DNA from: an uncultured Oscillospiraceae bacterium
GTDB lineage: Bacteria > Bacillota > Clostridia > Oscillospirales > Ruminococcaceae
Reading direction: 5' to 3'
DNA: 9,725 nucleotides
NCBI GenBank assembly: GCA_900555435.1
Contig: USLH01000088.1
Span: forward strand, 1-9,725
In this document: one piece after another, positions 1 to 6,502 of the stretch
Numbering within the stretch: the stretch's first letter is position 1
Layout: every line of letters begins with the position of its first letter
The notes under the pieces: generated by a model
What the model saw: only the letters and a program-made list of their open reading frames with translations
What the model was told of the DNA's origin: nothing
Databases searched by the model: none
Made by a program: the position numbers and the translations under genes

Positions 1-55
1 GCTGTTCAAACAGCTGTGCCGCCGCTGTCAGGATCCTCGCTCTGGTGTTTTCCAT
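1..55 (-). CDS. TetR/AcrR-family transcriptional regulator, N-terminal fragment (runs off the window)
   Basis: Read on the minus strand from an ATG at 55-53, the first 18 codons give MENTRARILTAAAQLFEQ. This has the form of helix 1 of a TetR-type DNA-binding domain (R-x-x-I-L-x-A-A-x-x-L-F). A good ribosome binding site (AAAGGGGAGA) lies about 6 nt upstream of the ATG, which supports the start. The rest of the gene is outside the window, so neither the ligand-binding domain nor the regulated function can be read. Regulators of this family usually repress their own promoter and a neighbouring gene through a short palindrome, and such a palindrome lies just upstream at 75-93. The gene is divergent from the SGNH fragment and overlaps the beginning of that open frame, which is a reason to doubt the SGNH start. 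Only 18 residues are visible, so the family call rests on a short motif. Confidence 0.65.
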   Translation of the reverse strand, partial: MENTRARILTAAAQLFEQ

Positions 56-564
56 GGTATCTCTCCCCTTTGCTCCAGTATACCATAAACTGGTCAAAAG
101 GGAAGCGCATCTTCTCAGACAGCCGGCTCGTACTCACCGTTCTGGATGCGGTCAAGGCCGCCGCCCCTCATAAAGTCTACGTCATGTTAGGCTCCAACGG
201 CGTCGCCTTCCTGACCCAGGATAACATCATCGAGTTTTACGGCGAGTTTTTGGACGAACTCAGAGCTGCCCTCCCCAACGCCATTCTCTATGTGGAATCG
301 GTGCTCCCCGTCACCCACGAAAAAGAAGCCGGGGACAGCCGCTATGCCAATTCCAAGATCGACGCCTTAAACGATGCCCTTCTGGACCTTGCCACCGAAA
401 AAGGAGCGTATTTCGTCAATGTCTCCGAAGCCATCAAGGACGAAGCCGGCTGTCTTCCTGCCGCCGCCAGCTCCGACGGGATGCATTTCGGCGTTTCCAC
501 CTATAATAAATGGGTGGACTACCTTCTGACCCACACGGTGGACGAGTCGAAGCTCCCGGAGTAG
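16..564 (+). CDS. SGNH/GDSL-family hydrolase, 5'-truncated (catalytic-serine half missing)
   Basis: The conserved part starts near residue 37 and keeps the second half of an SGNH esterase/acyl-hydrolase. It has VYVMLGSNG (block III, Asn61 as oxyanion residue) and SSDGMHF (block V, Asp154-x-x-His157 of the catalytic triad). Block I (GDS with the nucleophilic Ser) and block II (Gly) are absent, and 182 residues is well short of what I expect for full-length proteins of this type. Residues 1 to about 30 are not protein-like: that DNA, read on the other strand, is the start, ribosome binding site and promoter of a tetR-type gene. The GTG at 16 is therefore probably not a real start, and the gene looks like a 3' remnant fused to foreign upstream DNA. 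The stop is 4 nt before yfhO, whose ribosome binding site lies inside this frame, so the two were cotranscribed. An intact relative would be an envelope O-acyl hydrolase; this copy is probably inactive. Confidence 0.6.
   Translation: MPPLSGSSLWCFPWYLSPLLQYTINWSKGKRIFSDSRLVLTVLDAVKAAAPHKVYVMLGSNGVAFLTQDNIIEFYGEFLDELRAALPNAILYVESVLPVTHEKEAGDSRYANSKIDALNDALLDLATEKGAYFVNVSEAIKDEAGCLPAAASSDGMHFGVSTYNKWVDYLLTHTVDESKLPE
75..93 (-). promoter_or_regulatory. Extended -10 promoter with overlapping palindromic operator candidate for the tetR-type gene
   Basis: The minus strand reads TGG-TATACT at 85-77, a TGn extended -10 element. It would start transcription about 15 nt before the regulator's ATG. No good -35 box lies 16-18 nt upstream, which extended -10 promoters tolerate. 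Positions 75-93 form an imperfect palindrome: arms CCAGT and ACTGG, with inner TA...TA also symmetric, so 7 of 9 base pairs match about the central base. Length and position, covering the -10, fit autorepression by a TetR-type dimer. Binding is inferred, not shown. Confidence 0.45.
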
Positions 565-568
565 AACT

Positions 569-3208
569 ATGAAGACCTCCCATGTTTCTCATGAAAACCG
601 TTGTTTCTGGACTGCCCCGGCTTTGACGGGTGGTCTTTTGCTGTTGGTTTTCGCCGTTTTCGGCTTTTTCCCCTTCGGCGGGAAAAGCATCAGCTGGTGC
701 GACATGACCCAGCAGGTCATGCCCCTGACCGGTACCTTCGGCCGCATCCTCCGGGGAGAAGGCAGCCTGCTTTTTGACAGCGCCGCTGCCGGCGGGATGA
801 ATTTCTGGGGTGTTTTTTTCTTTTTCCTGGCAAGCCCCTTGAACCTTCCCGCCGCTCTTGCCCCGCTGGAGTGGCTCCCCTATGTGATGAACCTGCTGCT
901 CCTCGTAAAGATGATGCTCTGCGCTTTTACGGCGGCCCTTTTCTTCCGACGCTTTTTCCCGGAGATGGGGACTCTTCCCATTTCCCTTTTCGGGGTGCTC
1001 TACGGCTTTTCCGGCTTCGCCCTTAACTACTACCAGAACATCGTCTGGCTGGACATGATGGCGCTTTTCCCCCTGCTGCTTCTTTCCCTGACCGCTTTGG
1101 TCACCGACCGGAAGATGCTGCCTTTTGTGCTCGCTTTTTCCGCCATGCTGACGGTCAACTACTACTTAAGCTACATGGTGGTGCTTTTCCTGATCCTCGG
1201 TATGGGGCTTTTTTTCTATTTCTGTTCCTCCCCGAAGCGTTCCGGGGAATACGCCCTCCTGCTGGGGACAGGGGCGCTTGCTTCCCTCCTGATCACGGCG
1301 CCGGTGTGGCTCCCCTCCCTGCTGGAGGTGGAAAATTCCGCTCGGGGCGTGGGGCTCATCCAGAGCCTCTCCGCCGGAAACTGGCTCACCAGCCTTTCCA
1401 CCACCCTGCCGGTGCTTTTCTGCGGCGCTCCTCTTGCCTCCCTTTTCTTCCTGCGGAAACGTCAGGCCCGCTCCGGATTTTTCACCTCTCTGATGGGGAC
1501 GATCTTCCTGCTGCTCCTGCCGGTGATCCTTGACCCCATCAACAAAATGTGGCACACCGGCAGCTATCAGAGCTTTCCCGTCCGGTATGGGTACATGCTG
1601 AATTTCCTGCTGCTCCTTTTCGCCGCCGAGATCCTTTCCCGGCAGCTCTCCCCCGAGGACGCCGCTCCTTCCACCCGGCTGTGGGCGAAGATCGTTTTTC
1701 CTCTGTTGCTCCTGACTTTTACGGGAGGGATCTTTTATGCCCTCTCCTACCGACTTGACGCCCTTGCGGTTTACACCAAGCGGCTCTGGGGCGATAAGGG
1801 ATCCTTCCGTGGCCTTCTTTTGTTCCTTTTGGTGACTGTCCTGATCCTTACGCTGACCCTTTTTGCCTACAAAAAACGGCAGCTTTCCCGGAAATTCGCA
1901 GCCGCCCTCCTGACCCTCACCGTCCTCCTGGAGAGCTTTTTCGGCGCCGGCGTCTACATCGGAAGCGTTGACCAGAGCCTTACCAACTATCAGGCCATGT
2001 CCGATTTAAAAGGCCGGATCCCCGATGAGGGCTTCTATCGTTTAAAGACCGAGCGAAAGTTTTTCGCCGTCAATTTCTTCTCCGCTATGGGATATGAAAG
2101 CCTTTCCCACTACACCTCCCTGACCGCCGAAAGCTATCTGACTTCCATCCGGAAGCTGGGCTATTCCGGCTATTGGATGGAGGTGAATTCCAACGGGGGG
2201 ACGGTCTTTTCCGATGCCCTCCTTGGAAACCGCTACATCCTCCGCCGCTTAAAGGATGCTGCGGAAGCCTCCATTTTAAGCGACGCCACCCTTTACTGGA
2301 ACCACTATTATCTTTTACAGCGCCTTCCCTTTGCCCTCCCCTCCGCCCTTGTCACCGATGCGGAGCCGGGATTTCTTTCCGAGCTTCCCAATACCGCTTC
2401 CCGGATCGATGTGCAGCAGGCGCTGGCGGATGCTCTGTTTGACGGGGCGGAGGGGCTTTTCACCCGCCATACCCCCGACGCCGGCAGCGATTCCATGGAG
2501 ATGACCTATACGATCCCCGTGGAGGGTACCCGGATTCTCTACTTCGACTGCGCCGCCGCACCGTCCACCCGGATCAATCCCTCCATCAACAAGTCCTGCC
2601 GGATTACAGTAAACGGCGAGCCCATCCGGGGCGAGTTCCCCACCCAATCGGAAAACGGCATCCTGGAGCTGGGCACCTTCACCGACGAAACGGTCACCAT
2701 TACCGTAGAGCGTTTAAAGTCCGTAAAACCCACCTATTACGGCGTTTACAGCTTGGATACCGCCCTTCTGGAAACGCTCTGCGAAAAAGCGGAAGGCTCC
2801 GAGCTTTCCGTTCACGGGAATCGGATCACCGTTTCCTGCAAAGCGAAGGAGGGGCAGACTCTTTTCCTCCCCATTTCTTACGACAAAGGCTTCAAAGCCA
2901 CAGTCAATGGGAAGGAGGTTCCCCTTTCCAAGACCGCCGGCGCCTTCCTCACTCTCCCGCTTTCGGAAGGAAAAAACGAGATCCGGCTCACCTATACGCC
3001 GCCGGGACTGCACGCCGGACTTTTTCTGATGGCGGCGGGGCTCCTGCTCCTTCTCTGGTTCCTTTGGAAGGGGAAAAACTGGTGTCTCTCGAAGCAGGAG
3101 CTTTGCAAAACTGCCCTTTTCCTGTTTGCGGCGGTCTTCATCGCCGTCCTGCTGCTCATTTACCTGATGCCGGTCGCCGTCCACCTGATGGCAAAGCTCT
3201 CAAAATAA
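569..3208 (+). CDS. yfhO: YfhO-family polytopic membrane protein (GT-C-like glycosyltransferase)
   Basis: This 879-residue protein matches the YfhO family in architecture. An N-terminal membrane helix (about 18-36) is followed by the loop motif SWCDMTQQ (Asp45), where GT-C glycosyltransferases carry their catalytic acid. Roughly a dozen further helices run to about residue 460, with the motif NYYQNIVWLD after the fourth. A large extracytoplasmic region follows (about 480-815), then two C-terminal helices. In Bacillus and Listeria, YfhO-type proteins take part in glycosylating lipoteichoic or wall teichoic acids using polyprenyl-phosphate sugars, acting on the outer face of the membrane. The exact sugar and acceptor here cannot be read. 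The start ATG at 569 is 4 nt after the SGNH stop and is preceded by GGAG at 7 nt spacing, which suggests translational coupling. Pairing with an SGNH hydrolase suggests combined sugar and acyl decoration of an envelope polymer (inference). Length and hydropathy look intact. Confidence 0.88.
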   Translation: MKTSHVSHENRCFWTAPALTGGLLLLVFAVFGFFPFGGKSISWCDMTQQVMPLTGTFGRILRGEGSLLFDSAAAGGMNFWGVFFFFLASPLNLPAALAPLEWLPYVMNLLLLVKMMLCAFTAALFFRRFFPEMGTLPISLFGVLYGFSGFALNYYQNIVWLDMMALFPLLLLSLTALVTDRKMLPFVLAFSAMLTVNYYLSYMVVLFLILGMGLFFYFCSSPKRSGEYALLLGTGALASLLITAPVWLPSLLEVENSARGVGLIQSLSAGNWLTSLSTTLPVLFCGAPLASLFFLRKRQARSGFFTSLMGTIFLLLLPVILDPINKMWHTGSYQSFPVRYGYMLNFLLLLFAAEILSRQLSPEDAAPSTRLWAKIVFPLLLLTFTGGIFYALSYRLDALAVYTKRLWGDKGSFRGLLLFLLVTVLILTLTLFAYKKRQLSRKFAAALLTLTVLLESFFGAGVYIGSVDQSLTNYQAMSDLKGRIPDEGFYRLKTERKFFAVNFFSAMGYESLSHYTSLTAESYLTSIRKLGYSGYWMEVNSNGGTVFSDALLGNRYILRRLKDAAEASILSDATLYWNHYYLLQRLPFALPSALVTDAEPGFLSELPNTASRIDVQQALADALFDGAEGLFTRHTPDAGSDSMEMTYTIPVEGTRILYFDCAAAPSTRINPSINKSCRITVNGEPIRGEFPTQSENGILELGTFTDETVTITVERLKSVKPTYYGVYSLDTALLETLCEKAEGSELSVHGNRITVSCKAKEGQTLFLPISYDKGFKATVNGKEVPLSKTAGAFLTLPLSEGKNEIRLTYTPPGLHAGLFLMAAGLLLLLWFLWKGKNWCLSKQELCKTALFLFAAVFIAVLLLIYLMPVAVHLMAKLSK

Positions 3209-3236
3209 AAGGAGATTTCTCCTAATCGTCTCTCAC

Positions 3237-3672
3237 ATGAGCGACACCCTTCCGCTCCACACGGGGCGGAAGGCGGACTATAAAGAAACCATGAGGCTCA
3301 TCGTCCCCTTTTCTTCAAGCGCCGGAGCGCAGCGAAGACTGCTTCTTCGGAATGCTTCTGGCCGCCAGGCACCAGAAGGCCGTCCTTCAGAAATTCGGTC
3401 TTCAGGATATGTGGACCAACTATACCAAATGGACCGCCGAAGCGGTGCTGCCGGATCACCGGGCACTACTTCTTTGACTCTCTGGAAAACGTCCGGGGGC
3501 TTTCCGACGATCACCCGGCACGGCTGGGTATGCGGCTTTTCGACACCATGCGGGACAGCGAAAACTTAAACGCCGCCCTCGCCGTGAAGCATCGAAGCAC
3601 CCCGTCTGGGAGCTTTTAAGAAGCGGAAAAGTGAAAGCCGTCAAGGATGTATCCGAGCTGCTCCATCCATAA
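3237..3672 (+). pseudogene. Frameshifted remnant of an unrecognised gene
   Basis: Protein-like sequence continues to a TAA at 3670-3672 but changes frame three times. Frame A (from 3237) reads ...KADYKETMRLIVPF. Frame B (about 3313-3460) reads EDCFFGMLLAARHQKAVL and DMWTNYTKWTAEAVLPD, then meets TGA at 3475. Frame C (about 3461-3590) reads HYFFDSLENVRGLSDDHPAR and LGMRLFDTMRDSENLNAAL. Frame D (3595-3672) reads KHPVWELLRSGKVKAVKDV and ends SELLHP. The A/B switch falls in a C/T-rich run (about 3305-3313). The C/D switch coincides with an imperfect 8-bp tandem duplication, GAAGCATC GAAGCACC (3586-3601); deleting one copy restores a continuous reading from C into D. No ribosome binding site precedes 3237. 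I do not recognise the family. The frame changes could be true decay or clustered sequencing errors. The terminator directly after it suggests it once closed the SGNH-yfhO unit. Confidence 0.6.
3248..3273. repeat. Strong inverted repeat (hairpin) 40 nt after yfhO
   Basis: Arms at 3248-3258 and 3263-3273 pair over 11 bp (one G-U pair, otherwise Watson-Crick) around a four-base loop, ACAC. The left arm begins CCTTCCGC and the right arm ends GCGGAAGG. No U-tract follows on either strand, so it is not a standard intrinsic terminator. It may stabilise the 3' end of yfhO mRNA or be a decayed terminator. A smaller perfect 14-bp palindrome, AGGAGA/TCTCCT, sits at 3210-3223 directly after the yfhO stop. 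The hairpin falls inside the first codons of the broken frame that follows, so the ATG at 3237 is doubtful as a true start. Confidence 0.5.
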
Positions 3673-3676
3673 AAAC

Positions 3677-3721
3677 ACCCCGTCCGATCCCTTTTTAAGG
3701 AGTCGGGCGGGGTTCGTTTTT
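3677..3721. terminator. Bidirectional intrinsic terminator
   Basis: An 11-bp stem (3677-3687 with 3703-3713, one G-U pair) with core arms CCCCGTCCGA and TCGGGCGGGG is followed on the plus strand by TTCGTTTTT. On the minus strand the same stem is followed by GTTTTTAT. It lies between two converging units: the plus-strand SGNH-yfhO-pseudogene unit and the minus-strand unit ending at 3746. It probably ends both. Confidence 0.85.
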
Positions 3722-3745
3722 ACCGGAAGGGTTGGGAGAGGGAGG

Positions 3746-4087
3746 CTATTTTCGCTTTCTCAATTCTTTTTCCACGGATCTTTCGATGCGCTTAAGCCTT
3801 CTGGCTCCATAAGATTCTATTTCTTTTTCGATCCAGGCCCGATACTTCTTGCTGTATTTTCCCAAGAACAAGGGAGTCACGCCGATTACCACAAAAAGAA
3901 AGGAGATCCCGGCCCAGATACCGAAGCACAGAGGGACATTGTATTTTTCATAGTCCTGAGGCAGAAGGCTGACAAACCCCAACAGCAGAAAAGATACCAG
4001 ACCTACGAAAAGGAAAATTTGCCCGATCTGATCAAAAAATGCAGCCTCCTCGCCCTTTTCGGAGGAGGTTTTTTTCTTTTTCGCCAA
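3746..4087 (-). CDS. Small two-helix membrane protein of unknown function
   Basis: This is a 113-residue protein with a lysine-rich cytoplasmic N-terminus (AKKKKTSSEKGEE), two hydrophobic helices (about 21-42 and 52-76) and a strongly basic, probably helical tail (about 77-113, ending KELRKRK). Both ends are predicted inside the cell by the positive-inside rule. The start is a TTG at 4087, chosen because GGGAG lies about 9 nt upstream and no ATG is near. It begins 21 nt after the stop of the glycosidase-like gene on the same strand, so it is the last gene of that unit, followed by the terminator at 3677-3721. I do not recognise a family or catalytic motif. The basic tail could bind membrane lipid heads or RNA, but that is a guess. 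Confidence 0.7.
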   Translation of the reverse strand: MAKKKKTSSEKGEEAAFFDQIGQIFLFVGLVSFLLLGFVSLLPQDYEKYNVPLCFGIWAGISFLFVVIGVTPLFLGKYSKKYRAWIEKEIESYGARRLKRIERSVEKELRKRK

Positions 4088-4108
4088 TGGATCGTTCTCC
4101 CTTTCCCG

Positions 4109-5608
4109 TCATTCTTTCATCCCGCAGATGTAAATTTCCAGATATTCCAGGCGGCAGGGGGCTTCCGATGTGACCTCCACCGAAACCATGGTCTCCGTGT
4201 CCGCCGTAAAGGCAAAGGTATAGGGGTTCTGCCGGATGATGTAGGGGTCTTCCTTCGTTTCCGGCGAAAGAACGGCCGGGGCGTCGTTGACGGTGACCGT
4301 AAAGATCTTCGGATCCATAGGCTCCGACGTTTCAAAATTCACATAGGCCTTCTGCCCCGGACGGATGCGCCCGGTGGACACCCGGAAGCCCTCCACTACA
4401 CCGGGCTTCAAATCCAGCGGGAACCGGACGGCCTTGGGGTCGCATAGCCCCGCAAAATCGTCGTAGGTAAGGGGGCAGCGGCGGTTCCACCGGTCCTGCT
4501 CGCCCTCATGACCGATGGTGTGGATGATCGTGTTCCACTTCCGGGTGCCGGCGTTGGGATGGTACCGGAACTCCTCCTCCGGAGCGATGCAGTGATCCAT
4601 CAGGTTATAGAGATAGAGGAAGTCCGCTCCCCGGGCGGTAAAGGCCGCCGCCTGCCCGTAGGACATCTCCAGATCGGCGCACATTCCCTTGTTGGAGGGA
4701 TAGGGATGGGGCGTTACCAGCTCCTGCTGCACCGCTCCCAGCTGCACCTTGTCTCCCAGCAGCTTCCGCCAGATCTCCAGCGGCACGTCGGTATTGATGG
4801 TCGCCCACCGTGCGCCGGGGACCACTTCGTCCAAATACCCCCGATTCACGGCTTCCTGCAGGTCAAAGCCGCACTGATACGCCGTGATGGGGTTGGTCTG
4901 GCAGAGCATCCGGATTTCGAGCTTTTTCCCCCGCTCCCTGCCGACCCGGTCGGTCAGCGCCCGGACTTCTCCTAAAAAGCCCAGCATCACCTGCCTGCCC
5001 TTTTCCTCCTGCCCCACGGGGAAGCAGTAGGGCTCCCGGCCGAAATCCAGCTCCACCCCGTCCACGTCGTAGCGGGAGATCTGCTCGGTCAGGTAATCAA
5101 GGAAATATTGCCGCACCTCCGGGATCAGGTAATTCAGGCACTTATCAAAGTACCGGGCAGGCTTTCTTCCCCGGCAGACCCACCACTCCGGCTTCCGCTC
5201 GATGAGCTCCGACTTGACCCAGTGGGCCTTTGCTTCCATAAAGCAGTGGCAGTCGTTCATCCGGAAGCTGATCCACGGCCGCATCTGGCAGTTCCGGATC
5301 TCCTCGAACCAGACGGCATAGGGGTCGATCCCCTGCTGCCAGAGGTCAAAAAGATACCGATAATAGGTGTCCCGATAATCTACGGGGACGCCGTTTTCCT
5401 CCCGGCGTTCATACTTATCCCGGAAATCCTGCATCACGTCGGATCTTGTGGACGAAACGGAGCAGTTAACGTTGACGGAAAAATCCGTCACGTCAGAATC
5501 CCGGTACTCCCGGATAAATTCCCGCAGGGCGGTTTCGTCCACCGGCTCGTGGCTGCCGTAACGACCGTACCAGTAGTGGTTGTCGTCCTCGTTAAAGATT
5601 ACTCGCAT
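4109..5608 (-). CDS. Putative glycoside-hydrolase-like TIM-barrel protein, cytoplasmic
   Basis: This is a 499-residue protein starting MRVIFNEDDNHYWYGRYG. The ATG at 5608 was preferred over an in-frame TTG-type start 7 codons earlier because AAAGGAGG lies 6 nt upstream. Motifs fit the glycosidase-like TIM-barrel superfamily (GHL/family-10-like proteins): RPWISFRMNDCHC (about 111-123) at a strand end, and YDVDGVELDFGREP (about 180-193), a typical D-G-x-E-x-D strand-4 motif with acidic residues that could be catalytic. The last ~110 residues look like a beta-sandwich accessory domain. There is no signal peptide or membrane helix, and cysteines are plentiful, so it should act in the cytoplasm on an imported substrate. 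The substrate is unknown. The start overlaps the end of the upstream transporter gene by 17 bp, with the ribosome binding site inside that gene, so the two are probably translationally coupled. The fold is fairly likely; hydrolase activity is inferred. Confidence 0.65.
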   Translation of the reverse strand: MRVIFNEDDNHYWYGRYGSHEPVDETALREFIREYRDSDVTDFSVNVNCSVSSTRSDVMQDFRDKYERREENGVPVDYRDTYYRYLFDLWQQGIDPYAVWFEEIRNCQMRPWISFRMNDCHCFMEAKAHWVKSELIERKPEWWVCRGRKPARYFDKCLNYLIPEVRQYFLDYLTEQISRYDVDGVELDFGREPYCFPVGQEEKGRQVMLGFLGEVRALTDRVGRERGKKLEIRMLCQTNPITAYQCGFDLQEAVNRGYLDEVVPGARWATINTDVPLEIWRKLLGDKVQLGAVQQELVTPHPYPSNKGMCADLEMSYGQAAAFTARGADFLYLYNLMDHCIAPEEEFRYHPNAGTRKWNTIIHTIGHEGEQDRWNRRCPLTYDDFAGLCDPKAVRFPLDLKPGVVEGFRVSTGRIRPGQKAYVNFETSEPMDPKIFTVTVNDAPAVLSPETKEDPYIIRQNPYTFAFTADTETMVSVEVTSEAPCRLEYLEIYICGMKE

Positions 5609-6290
5609 GAGGGTCCTCCTTTGTTCCACCCTGCTGCAGCCGGTAGAGCTTTCTTGCGTTTACAAGCTGCACCGTCACACAGATCAGGGAATAGATCGAA
5701 TAAATCAGATAGGCGATCTGCTCCGGATGCTCCGGAAGCATCCGGATAGAAAGGGCCAGCGTCACCAGACCGCTGGGGATCATCAGGTATGTGTATTCAA
5801 GAAAGGCAAACATCTGCAGGAAGGAAATGCAGATCCCGAACAAAGTTACCGTGTTATCTAAGAGGACATACGCCGCTCCCGCCTGCTTTAAGATCAGATA
5901 CAGTAAGACCCAGATTCCCGTAAAGCCGGCAACAGCCAGCACCCGCTGCTTTCCCGTGAGCTTTTTCAGCTCCACCGAGGAGCGGTAGGCGTGCTTTTTC
6001 CATCGGAGGAAGGAGACGATCTGGATGGGAAAGGACACCAGCAGGGCATACGCCGCCATGCCGTAAAGCCCGTAGGCGAAATACACCGCCGCATACAAGA
6101 TTGAATTGAGCCCGCCCAATAAGAAGGCGTACCGGTTCACCTGTGCAGATAAGATCATCACAAAAAGGGAGACGTAAAGGGGCAGGATCCGGAAAAAATT
6201 CTGGTGGAACCAAAGACCAGCCGCTGTGATCGCAGCCGCCGTGATCAGGATGGGGAGCAGGTATCTCCCCTTTTTCAAAGGCGCTTCCAT
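5592..6290 (-). CDS. PnuC-like membrane transporter (nicotinamide riboside/mononucleotide transporter family)
   Basis: This 232-residue protein is almost wholly membrane embedded, with about seven or eight hydrophobic segments (near 11-28, 33-50, 55-72, 75-95, 118-136, 140-160, 161-183, 191-212). The stretch NRYAFLLGGLNSILYAAVYF (52-71), followed by ALLVSFPIQIVSFLRWKKHA (82-101), fits the PnuC family pattern of an N-x-x-x-F-x-x-G helix followed by a tryptophan and charged loop. PnuC proteins move vitamin precursors such as nicotinamide riboside by facilitated diffusion; related ones carry riboflavin or thiamine. The substrate cannot be set from sequence. GGGGAAA precedes the ATG by about 4 nt, a moderate ribosome binding site. 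It is the first gene of a three-gene minus-strand unit and overlaps the start of the glycosidase-like gene by 17 bp, so the cargo may be what that enzyme handles (inference). It could be a divergent paralogue with a different cargo. Confidence 0.62.
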   Translation of the reverse strand: MEAPLKKGRYLLPILITAAAITAAGLWFHQNFFRILPLYVSLFVMILSAQVNRYAFLLGGLNSILYAAVYFAYGLYGMAAYALLVSFPIQIVSFLRWKKHAYRSSVELKKLTGKQRVLAVAGFTGIWVLLYLILKQAGAAYVLLDNTVTLFGICISFLQMFAFLEYTYLMIPSGLVTLALSIRMLPEHPEQIAYLIYSIYSLICVTVQLVNARKLYRLQQGGTKEDPHASNL

Positions 6291-6328
6291 CGCTTTCCCC
6301 GCTTTCCAAGGCTGCTTGCTCTCAGGCT

Positions 6329-6358
6329 ATTCTACCATTTCTTTTTTTCCTTTTGCAA
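6329..6358 (-). promoter_or_regulatory. Sigma-70/SigA-type promoter of the transporter/glycosidase-like unit
   Basis: On the minus strand TTGCAA (6358-6353) and TAGAAT (6334-6329) are separated by 18 bp of A/G-rich sequence. The -10 ends 38 bp before the ATG at 6290, giving a leader of about 30 nt. No operator-like palindrome or riboswitch-sized leader is present, so a cofactor riboswitch, seen in front of some vitamin transporter genes, can be excluded here. Confidence 0.55.
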
Positions 6359-6452
6359 GGCGGGTTTGGAAGGGTTTTCGGGGGTCTGACCCTCCCTGAC
6401 TGCCTGCAGGGCAGTTTTCCTGCCGAATGCAGGGTAAAACGTTTTCTTTTTG

Positions 6453-6491
6453 AAAAAAAGCGACCCGGAGAGGATGGATTTCCTCTCCGGG
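6453..6491 (-). terminator. Intrinsic terminator of the pyrG-dapL unit
   Basis: A perfect 10-bp stem (arms CCCGGAGAGG at 6464-6473 and CCTCTCCGGG at 6482-6491) with an 8-nt loop is followed on the minus strand by TCGC and seven Ts (6459-6453). It begins 11 nt after the dapL stop. On the plus strand no T-tract follows, so it acts in the minus direction only. Confidence 0.93.
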
Positions 6492-6502
6492 CAACATTCT
6501 GC

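Noticed and set aside
77..98. TTGACC as the -35 box for the tetR-type gene
   Set aside because: It is only 9 bp from the TATACT box, too close for a sigma-70 promoter; an extended -10 explains the site better.
3647..4447. Plus-strand frame of 266 codons over the terminator and the two minus-strand genes
   Set aside because: It starts inside the pseudogene's last segment and reads through a strong terminator. The minus-strand genes have good start sites and membrane or enzyme features.
6291..6330. Cofactor riboswitch in front of the PnuC-like gene
   Set aside because: The promoter leaves a leader of only about 30 nt, too short for a known vitamin or NAD-related riboswitch.
6399..6418. Plus-strand hairpin ACTGCC/GGCAGT followed by TTTT as a terminator
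   Set aside because: The stem is only 6 bp with four Ts, and no plus-strand gene ends nearby.
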